A DNA stretch of 64,000 nucleotides from an uncultured Eubacteriales bacterium (GTDB lineage: Bacteria; Bacillota; Clostridia; Oscillospirales; Acutalibacteraceae), in the NCBI GenBank assembly GCA_905198155.1, contig CAJKBQ010000001.1, positions 62,001 through 126,000 on the forward strand, read 5' to 3'. This document shows positions 57,611-64,000 of the stretch, piece after piece; the stretch's first letter is position 1, and every line of letters starts with the position of its first letter. Position numbers and translations under genes: made by a program. The notes beneath the pieces were generated by a model, which was not told the origin of the DNA, did not search any database, and saw only the letters and a list, made by a program, of their open reading frames with translations.

Positions 57611-60171
57611 ACGCCCGGCGGGTACGCAGCCCGCTCCGATGGATTCCGTGGGCCGCCGCCGGAATTCCGGTGGCACTGCTGCTGATCGTCGCAGCGGCGC
57701 AGGGATTTGCGCCGTTCGGGGACAAGTCTGTGTTGATTATGGATATGTCCGACCAGTACGTCGAATTTTTCCGCAGCCTGTATCACTACGGGCGCAACGC
57801 AAACCCGCTTTTTTCCTGGTCAAAAGGACTGGGGCAGAATAACATCGGGCTGTTCGCATACTACATCGCCAGTCCGCTTTCGGCGCTGATTTTATTGTTC
57901 CCGGAATCGGCGCTGACCACTGCGCTCGGCGTGCTGACACTGGTCAAAATCGGATGCTGCGGCGCGGCGTTTGCCGGATTCCTGCGCGTATACAGCGGCC
58001 GGTGGCACATTGCCCAGCTGCCGTTTGCGTGTGCATACGCGATGATGTCATATAATATGGTATACGCCATGTCGCTGATGTGGCTGGACGGCGTGATCGC
58101 GCTGCCGCTGATGCTGATCGGCGTGCTGCGTGTCCTGCGCGCCAATCGACCGGCGGTATTGCTGGGATCGTTCGCATATATCGCGATATCCAACTATTAT
58201 ATTGCTTACGCAGTATTCGGGATTTCGTTTCTGTTTTTTCTGTACGGCTATTTCGGCGAACAAATCGGCGCCCGGCAATTTGGCCGAAAGCTGGGTATAT
58301 GCGCCGCAGCCATTGCGGCGGCGTGCGGATTGGGCGCGGTGCTGCTGGTGCCGACACTGGTGTCGCTGCTGCAAGGAAAGATGGACGGCGGCGGCGCGAC
58401 GGCATCCTATGTACCGTTCGCGCTTCACCGCCTGCTGGGCAAACTTCTGCCCGGCCAGTACGACAGCATCACCAACGCCGGGCTGCCATCCATTTACTGC
58501 GGCAGTGCGGTGCTGCTGGGCACGGCGCTGTTTTTTGCCGGGCGGGCCGGGCGACGCGCCAAAATTGCGGCGGGGCTGTTGCTGGGCGGACTGCTGCTGT
58601 CGTTCTGCGTGCCGCTGCTCGACCGGGTCTGGCATGTATTTCAGGTGCCGAATTGGTTCCCGTACCGGTACGCATTCGGGTACTGCGGACTGCTGCTCTT
58701 CTTTGGATACCGCGGTGTAACGGAATGCGCCGGAATCTCGCTCGCGCGCAAATTCGGCGCGCTGTCCGCCGGGTGTGCCGTAATCGCGTTCAGTGCAGCC
58801 ATTTTCAAGCTGAATGGACTGCTGGCGTGGAGTACGGCCGGACTGTGCGTATGCGCCGCGCTGGCCGTTACGGCACGGCGGGCATCTGCGCGAGGTGCGC
58901 TGACCATCACAGCGTCGGTACTGTTGGCGGTCGAGTTGGCGCTGAATGCAAATGCATTGGCGGCCGGACTGGATCGTGAATTCGGCTATCAATCGAACGC
59001 TTCGTACCGCGCTTTTCAAATGCAGTTGGACGCGCTGGTTCAGCTGGCGTCGGACGATTGCGACGAGCCGTTTTACCGGATAGAAAAAGATTTCGAGCGC
59101 AGCAAAAACGATGCATACGGCGCAGGGTACAATGGCATCACGCATTACAGTTCCGCGTACAGCGCCGCCGTCAACCGCTTCACCAAGCAGTTGGGCCTGG
59201 CGCAAAACTGGTTTTGGAATTCGTATTATGGGCCGACGCCGGTGACGGATGCACTGCTGAGTGTACGGTACACCATGCGCCGTCAGCCGGAAATTGACGA
59301 TTGCTACACCGTGGTCGGCACGGTCGGCGATGTGACGCTGTACCGAAACGAAACCGTGCTGCCGCTGGCGACCGTATCCTGCGCCGACCCGCAGGTGAAT
59401 CTGCGCGGTGGGGATCCGCTGTCGGTGCAGCAGGAATTGCTGCGGCAGCTGACCGGGACAGAATGCACCGTATGGACGGATGCGGTTTTGGATTCTGTGC
59501 AGCCGTCCGGTTTCACGCCGTCCGGAACCGGATACGCGGGAACGTCCGGCGGTACAATCACCTACCGATTCCGGACGTGTGCGGACGGCGGGGTGTATGC
59601 GTATTTCCCCGGCTCGGCGGTGGTTTCGGCTGCGGTCTCCGTCAACGGCGTGGATCGCGGCGAGGCGTTCGGCAGCGAAAGCAGCCACACCATCTACCTG
59701 GGATCGTTCGCATCCGGCGAAACCGTAACGGTCACGTTCCGGCTGCTGTCCGGGTCGCTGCGCATTGACCCGCCGCACTGCGCGACGCTCGACGATGCTG
59801 CATTGGCGGCCGCCGTTTCCGATTTGTCCGGCGGCGGGCTGCGCATCGATTCATTTTCCGCCACACGCGTAACCGGCGTCCTCACTGCGAAAGCGGACGG
59901 CAGTATGTACACCTCCATCCCGTACGACCGCGGATGGACGGTGCGGATCGACGGCAAACCGGCGGAAACCTTCCGCTATGCAGGCGCGCTGCTGATGACG
60001 CAGCTGCCGGCCGGGACACATACGATTGAATTTTCGTACCGCCCTGTCGGATTCCGGCTGGGGCTGGGAATTTCGGTGCTGACGCTGGCCGGAATCTGCG
60101 TATGGGGAATGATTTTGCGCAAAAAACGAAGTTCAAAGTCTTGCGCAGACGAAAAAAATATGATACAATAA
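57607..60171 (+). CDS. YfhO-family membrane protein, glycosyltransferase-like
   Basis: An 854-residue polytopic protein of the YfhO family (GT-C-like fold). The first loop has the family motif IMDMSDQYVEFF (about residue 45) with acidic residues at the expected active site, followed by about 12 helices and FSWSKGLGQNNIG, SLMWLDGVIALP and VPNWFPYRYAF. A soluble extracytoplasmic part (about 470-820) with beta-rich sequence ends in one last helix and a basic tail. YfhO proteins glycosylate teichoic acids or other surface polymers using the lipid-linked sugar that the overlapping GT2 enzyme makes. The sugar and acceptor are unknown. Confidence 0.92.
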   Translation: MNARRVRSPLRWIPWAAAGIPVALLLIVAAAQGFAPFGDKSVLIMDMSDQYVEFFRSLYHYGRNANPLFSWSKGLGQNNIGLFAYYIASPLSALILLFPESALTTALGVLTLVKIGCCGAAFAGFLRVYSGRWHIAQLPFACAYAMMSYNMVYAMSLMWLDGVIALPLMLIGVLRVLRANRPAVLLGSFAYIAISNYYIAYAVFGISFLFFLYGYFGEQIGARQFGRKLGICAAAIAAACGLGAVLLVPTLVSLLQGKMDGGGATASYVPFALHRLLGKLLPGQYDSITNAGLPSIYCGSAVLLGTALFFAGRAGRRAKIAAGLLLGGLLLSFCVPLLDRVWHVFQVPNWFPYRYAFGYCGLLLFFGYRGVTECAGISLARKFGALSAGCAVIAFSAAIFKLNGLLAWSTAGLCVCAALAVTARRASARGALTITASVLLAVELALNANALAAGLDREFGYQSNASYRAFQMQLDALVQLASDDCDEPFYRIEKDFERSKNDAYGAGYNGITHYSSAYSAAVNRFTKQLGLAQNWFWNSYYGPTPVTDALLSVRYTMRRQPEIDDCYTVVGTVGDVTLYRNETVLPLATVSCADPQVNLRGGDPLSVQQELLRQLTGTECTVWTDAVLDSVQPSGFTPSGTGYAGTSGGTITYRFRTCADGGVYAYFPGSAVVSAAVSVNGVDRGEAFGSESSHTIYLGSFASGETVTVTFRLLSGSLRIDPPHCATLDDAALAAAVSDLSGGGLRIDSFSATRVTGVLTAKADGSMYTSIPYDRGWTVRIDGKPAETFRYAGALLMTQLPAGTHTIEFSYRPVGFRLGLGISVLTLAGICVWGMILRKKRSSKSCADEKNMIQ
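60141..60169 (+). promoter_or_regulatory. Promoter of tepA-spoIIIE, inside the end of the YfhO gene
   Basis: TTGCGC (60141-60146), a 17-base spacer and TACAAT (60164-60169). Confidence 0.65.
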
Positions 60172-60241
60172 AGCAAAGTGCATATTTCATACGGGAGCGG
60201 AAACCCTAATCACCAAAACGATGCAATTGGGAGGAAATCGT

Positions 60242-60970
60242 ATGAATGTGCGTACACAGCAGCCGGAACCGGATCACCGCGACGACGATCGGGAATCCGC
60301 TGACTTTCGGGCAGACGGGCAAACCGATCAGATCCGGGACTCCGGTTCGATCACCGCAAAAGGGAAACACACCATTCATTGCCTGACCATCATCGGGCAG
60401 ATTGAAGGGCACTACACGCTGCCGCCCACCAACAAAAGCACGCAATATGAGCACGTGATCCCGCAGCTGTTTGCGGTGGAGCAGCTGCCGGACGTGGATG
60501 GGCTGCTGATCCTGCTGAATACCGTCGGCGGCGACGTGGAAGCCGGGCTGGCGCTGGCGGAGCTGATCTCCGGGATGCGCAAGCCGACGGTGTCTCTGGT
60601 GCTGGGCGGCGGGCATTCGATCGGCGTACCGTTGGCGGTATCGGCCAAACAGTCGTTTATCGCGCCCAGCGCGTCCATGACCATCCATCCCGTGCGGATG
60701 AACGGACTGGTCGTTGGGGTGCCGCAGACGCTGTATTATTTTGAAAAAATGCAGGAGCGCATCAGCCGGTTCGTGGCCGACAATTCGCATATGTCTATGG
60801 AGCGTTTTTCGCAGCTGTGCATGAACACCGGCGAGCTGGTCACGGACATCGGCACGGTGCTGGACGGCCCGGCTGCCGTGCGCGAGGGACTGATCGACCG
60901 ATTGGGGTCGCTGTCGGACGCCGTAGACTGCCTGAATCAGATGATCGAAGCGCAGCAGCTGAATGCATAA
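60242..60970 (+). CDS. tepA: ClpP-fold protease, TepA/YmfB type
   Basis: A 242-residue protein of the ClpP/crotonase-fold serine protease family, TepA branch. A charged N-terminal tail of about 40 residues precedes the fold (ILLNTVGGDVEAGLALAELI). The nucleophile Ser is in GGGHSIGVPLA (about 127) and the His in ASMTIHPVRMNG (about 150), so catalysis seems intact. The ATG at 60242 follows GGGAGGA; an ATG 21 bases upstream precedes that site. It lies directly before spoIIIE, as in Bacillus, which supports the identity. Confidence 0.9.
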   Translation: MNVRTQQPEPDHRDDDRESADFRADGQTDQIRDSGSITAKGKHTIHCLTIIGQIEGHYTLPPTNKSTQYEHVIPQLFAVEQLPDVDGLLILLNTVGGDVEAGLALAELISGMRKPTVSLVLGGGHSIGVPLAVSAKQSFIAPSASMTIHPVRMNGLVVGVPQTLYYFEKMQERISRFVADNSHMSMERFSQLCMNTGELVTDIGTVLDGPAAVREGLIDRLGSLSDAVDCLNQMIEAQQLNA

Positions 60971-61031
60971 ATTTGTTATTTCCCGCCCGACAATTGCCGG
61001 GTGGATTACATCAGAAGGAAGGAACTGCCTC

Positions 61032-63734
61032 GTGGCCAATCAAACCGGGAAAAAGAAATCTGCATCCGCTGCCGCGAAAAAAAAGCCGGCGGCCAAACGC
61101 GCTGCGCCCGCCAAACGTACCGAGAAAACCGGAATTTCGCCGCAGAAGCGTCAGCGTGTGGCGCTGTTTTTGTTTGTCATCGCGGTGCTGCTGCTGTGCC
61201 TGATTTTCATCTCCGGCGAAAGCGTGTGGAAAGCACTGCACAATTTCATCCTGGGGCTGTTCGGGCACAGCGCCGTGTTGTGGCCGATTCTGCTGATTTA
61301 TATTGCGCTGACCATCTCGTTTGAAAAGTCGCTGCACGCGGTGCGCGGAAAGCTTTGGTTGTGTACGGCGCTGATTTGCAGTGTGACGACGACCTTTTTC
61401 GTGTTCCGATACGTGGACAACGCCGATACATATTGGAATCAGCTGGGACAGCTGTTCAAAGCAGGGTACCAGCAAAACGGTTCCGGACTCATCAGCGGAA
61501 TTTTGGGCATTCCAATAATGAAGGGATTCGGAAACGCCGGTGCGCGTGCATTTACATTGATCTTGGACTTTTTGTTCCTGATGCTGCTGACGGGAACGGG
61601 GCTGGCGCAGTTGGTGCGCTGGATTACTGCACCGGCCAAGGCGGTGTCCAAAACCGCTAACGAACTGATGAACGATGTGAAGGCGCAGAAAGCCCAAAAA
61701 GCACAAAAACGCGCGGCAAATATTGATATCCCGCTCGACGATGAACCGGAGCAGCCGGAAAATAAAAAACTGACGCAGCTGAAAGACGCCATGCGCAGTA
61801 AGCCCGCCGCGCTGACGCCGGCCGAACCGGAACCGCAGCCTGCGCAGCCGGAACCGGTCAAAGCAGCGCCGGATCGTTCGTGGATGGATGCGTTGGACGA
61901 TTACGAGCCAGAGGAGCCGGATGTTCCTGCACCGCAGATTCCGGCCGCACCGCCGGAACCGGCGGATCCGCTGCCGGAATCGGAGATGAGCGATCCGGGC
62001 GATTTGTCCGATGTGTTTGAAGCTATTCAAATGCTGGAAAATCCGCAGTCTGTCACTACTCCGGAACCGATTCCGGAGCCGGAAGCGCCGCCTGCCGCGG
62101 AGCCGAGCGATATGCCCGTTCCGAACGCACAGCCGCCGGAAAACGAGGATCTCCGCGCCGTGCAGCCGGAACCCATGACGGCGGAACCGTTCGTACCGGA
62201 CGTCACACCGGAACCGCCGTACCGCTTCCCGCCGGTAACACTGCTGGATGCCGATACGGCAGCCGAACGGAGCAAAGACACGACCGCTGCATTGCAGGCG
62301 ACCGGCGCGCACCTGATCGAAACGCTGAAAAGCTTCGGCGTTTCGGCAAGCATTCTGAATATCTGCCATGGGCCGACCGTCACGCGGTATGAGCTTCAAC
62401 CGGCCGCCGGAGTCAAAATCAGCCGGATTACCAATCTGGCCGATGATATCGCGCTGAATCTGGCGTCTGCCGGCGTCCGGATCGAGGCACCGATTCCCAA
62501 CAAAGCCGCCATCGGCATCGAAGTGCCCAACCGCCAAACCAGCATTGTAAAACTGCGCGGATTGGTGGAATCCGATGTGTTCAAACAGGCGAAAAGCCGC
62601 CTGACCGTCGCGCTCGGAAAGGACATCGGCGGCAATATTACGCTCGCTGATCTATCGAAAATGCCGCATTTGCTGATCGCCGGTGCAACGGGATCCGGTA
62701 AGTCGGTATGCATCAATTCGATCATCGTCAGTCTGCTGTACAAGTCCACGCCGGACGAGGTCAAACTGCTGATGGTGGACCCCAAAGTGGTAGAACTGGG
62801 GGTCTACAACGGGATTCCGCATTTGCTGGTTCCGGTCGTCACCGATCCGCGCAAAGCCGCCGGTGCGCTCAACTGGGCAGTGGGGGAGATGCTGGCGCGG
62901 TACAAAACCTTTGCCGCCACCGGCGTCCGCGACCTGACGTCATACAATCACTTTGTCGCGCAGCAAAAAGCGCAGAATCCCGAAATTAACCTCAGCCCGA
63001 TGCCGCAGATTGTCATCATCGTGGACGAACTGTCCGACCTGATGATGGCGGCGCCGAACGAGGTGGAGGACGCCATCTGCCGTTTGGCGCAAATGGCGCG
63101 CGCGGCGGGGATGCATTTGGTGATTGCAACACAGCGTCCGTCGGTGGACGTCATCACCGGCGTTATTAAGGCTAATATTCCCAGCCGAATCGCATTTGCC
63201 GTTTCGTCCCAGGTGGACTCGCGCACGATTTTGGACGCCAGCGGCGCTGAAAAGCTGATCGGCCGCGGCGATATGCTCTTTGCGCCGATCGGTGCATCCA
63301 AACCGACGCGGGTTCAGGGATGTTTTGTCAGCGAAAGCGAGATTGAACAGGTGGTCGGTTTCATCAAGAAATCGGGCGAATGCACATACGACGAAACCGT
63401 TGCGGACGAAATCGAACGGCGCGCCGTGGCAGACAAAAATGCGCACGACGACTCCGACAATGACGACGATGGCGATACCGATCCGATGCTGGAAGAAGCC
63501 GTCAAATGCGTGAGCGACGCCGGTCAGGCTTCAACCTCCCTGCTGCAACGCAAGCTGCGGCTGGGCTATGCCCGCGCAGGCCGCCTGATCGATGAAATGG
63601 AGAACCGCGGCGTGGTTGGCCCGCACGAAGGTTCCAAACCGCGGCAGGTACTGATGTCGTACGCGCAGTGGATGGAGCGGGAGCGGGCACGGTTCGCGCA
63701 GGCAGAATCCGACGGCGATTCTGCGGATTCGTAA
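61032..63734 (+). CDS. spoIIIE: DNA translocase SpoIIIE/FtsK
   Basis: A 900-residue septal DNA pump. The GTG at 61032 follows AGGAAGGA by eight bases; an ATG at 60963 overlaps tepA but has no site. A Lys/Ala-rich cytosolic N-terminus is followed by about four membrane helices (about 42-210), a long Pro/Glu-rich linker (about 235-405), the alpha and beta motor domains with Walker A GATGSGKSV (551-559) and Walker B IVIIVDELSDLMM, and the gamma winged helix (ASTSLLQRKLRLGYARAGRL) that reads orienting sequences. It moves chromosomes at division or sporulation. Length is normal for the family. Confidence 0.96.
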   Translation: MANQTGKKKSASAAAKKKPAAKRAAPAKRTEKTGISPQKRQRVALFLFVIAVLLLCLIFISGESVWKALHNFILGLFGHSAVLWPILLIYIALTISFEKSLHAVRGKLWLCTALICSVTTTFFVFRYVDNADTYWNQLGQLFKAGYQQNGSGLISGILGIPIMKGFGNAGARAFTLILDFLFLMLLTGTGLAQLVRWITAPAKAVSKTANELMNDVKAQKAQKAQKRAANIDIPLDDEPEQPENKKLTQLKDAMRSKPAALTPAEPEPQPAQPEPVKAAPDRSWMDALDDYEPEEPDVPAPQIPAAPPEPADPLPESEMSDPGDLSDVFEAIQMLENPQSVTTPEPIPEPEAPPAAEPSDMPVPNAQPPENEDLRAVQPEPMTAEPFVPDVTPEPPYRFPPVTLLDADTAAERSKDTTAALQATGAHLIETLKSFGVSASILNICHGPTVTRYELQPAAGVKISRITNLADDIALNLASAGVRIEAPIPNKAAIGIEVPNRQTSIVKLRGLVESDVFKQAKSRLTVALGKDIGGNITLADLSKMPHLLIAGATGSGKSVCINSIIVSLLYKSTPDEVKLLMVDPKVVELGVYNGIPHLLVPVVTDPRKAAGALNWAVGEMLARYKTFAATGVRDLTSYNHFVAQQKAQNPEINLSPMPQIVIIVDELSDLMMAAPNEVEDAICRLAQMARAAGMHLVIATQRPSVDVITGVIKANIPSRIAFAVSSQVDSRTILDASGAEKLIGRGDMLFAPIGASKPTRVQGCFVSESEIEQVVGFIKKSGECTYDETVADEIERRAVADKNAHDDSDNDDDGDTDPMLEEAVKCVSDAGQASTSLLQRKLRLGYARAGRLIDEMENRGVVGPHEGSKPRQVLMSYAQWMERERARFAQAESDGDSADS

Positions 63735-63755
63735 TGTGAAGAAAGGAAGCAAAAT

Positions 63756-64000
63756 ATGGCTTTTTTGCCGATTTCTCAGGCAGATATGGCAGTGCGCGGA
63801 TGGGATGCGCCGGACTTTGTGCTGGTGACCGGGGACGCATACGTCGATCATCCGACGTTCGGAACCGCAATCATCTCGCGCTTACTGGAACATGAAGGCT
63901 TCCATGTCGCAATTCTGGCGCAGCCGGACTGGCACACCGACCGGGATTTCATGCGGTTCGGGCGTCCGAAACTGGGCTTTTTAGTGAACGCCGGGAACCT
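63756..64000 (+). CDS. YgiQ-family radical SAM protein, N-terminal fragment
   Basis: The window ends inside this gene; 81 complete codons are seen. MAFLPISQADMAVRGW, FVLVTGDAYVDHPTFG and VAILAQPDWH match the N-terminal domain of the YgiQ (UPF0313) radical SAM proteins, whose role is unknown. The radical SAM CxxxCxxC motif would lie further downstream, outside the window. AAAGGA precedes the ATG. It starts 21 bases after spoIIIE and is probably cotranscribed. Confidence 0.88.
   Translation, partial: MAFLPISQADMAVRGWDAPDFVLVTGDAYVDHPTFGTAIISRLLEHEGFHVAILAQPDWHTDRDFMRFGRPKLGFLVNAGN

Noticed and set aside
60963..61031. ATG start of SpoIIIE overlapping tepA
   Set aside because: No ribosome binding site; the GTG at 61032 has AGGAAGGA at a good distance.
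1..64000. CRISPR array, insertion sequence, prophage or defence island
   Set aside because: No regular direct repeats with spacers, transposase, integrase or phage structural gene was seen on reading through the window.

Overview
The window looks like about 64 kb of a GC-rich (roughly 60%) chromosome from an anaerobic Firmicute, most likely an uncultured Clostridia member of the Oscillospirales/Ruminococcaceae kind. Reasons: an HydCBA-type [FeFe]-hydrogenase, a split 2-hydroxyacyl-CoA dehydratase activase pair, a tepA-spoIIIE pair, a DUF5685-DnaJ pair, strong AAGGAG-type ribosome binding sites, and many consensus TTGACA/TATAAT promoters with 16-18 base spacers. Taxonomy is inferred from gene content. 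No phage, insertion sequence, CRISPR array or plasmid function was seen, so this reads as ordinary chromosome with an accessory glycan-use load.

Layout. 1-6.5 kb: end of a LacI-type regulator, a heterodimeric ABC exporter with a divergent LysR regulator, and a two-lobed P-loop ATPase of unknown role. 6.5-10.2 kb (minus): serine biosynthesis operon serC-serA followed by an 83-residue orphan and a metallophosphoesterase. 10.5-15.4 kb: hydC-hydB-hydA and a DUF3592 protein. 15.5-19 kb: galactokinase and two SGNH esterases. 19.0-19.2 kb: tRNA-Asp and tRNA-Thr. 19.3-24.2 kb: a VanY-type peptidase, a helix-turn-helix/ADP-ribosylglycohydrolase fusion, an L-rhamnose mutarotase and a purine permease with an attenuator-like leader. 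24.2-28.4 kb: a 1071-residue DUF5107-TPR protein divergent from an AraC regulator. 28.4-35.7 kb: uvrB-uvrA behind a hairpin-rich leader, then DUF5685, DnaJ-domain and membrane proteins. 35.7-43 kb: a GH31 glycosidase, an alpha/beta hydrolase with an AraC regulator, fucI-fucU, and a GT-C-like membrane protein. 43-49 kb: SGNH esterase, AraC regulator, GH2 beta-mannosidase-like enzyme, ROK kinase and SIS isomerase. 49-55.5 kb: a lipoprotein serpin, the split dehydratase activase and plsY. 55.5-64 kb: a small membrane protein, a GT2 glycosyltransferase with a YfhO-type protein, tepA, spoIIIE and the start of a YgiQ-type radical SAM gene.

How it fits together. The metabolic theme is fermentation of host or plant glycans: several small, separately promoted sugar loci (galactose, fucose, rhamnose, beta-mannoside-like, GH31 and DUF5107 substrates), three AraC-type regulators close to them and several deacetylase-like SGNH esterases. 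The hydrogenase would re-oxidise NADH and ferredoxin. Housekeeping blocks (serine synthesis, UvrAB, PlsY, SpoIIIE, tRNAs) are interleaved. None of the sugar pathways is complete inside the window.

The least explained items are the HTH-ADP-ribosylglycohydrolase fusion, the GH2-ROK-SIS module, the split activase, the ATPase with a dead second P-loop, the lipoprotein serpin, and the leaders of the purine permease and uvrB. Coordinates of starts were chosen by eye from ribosome binding sites and family N-termini. No similarity search was run, so family names rest on recognised motifs.
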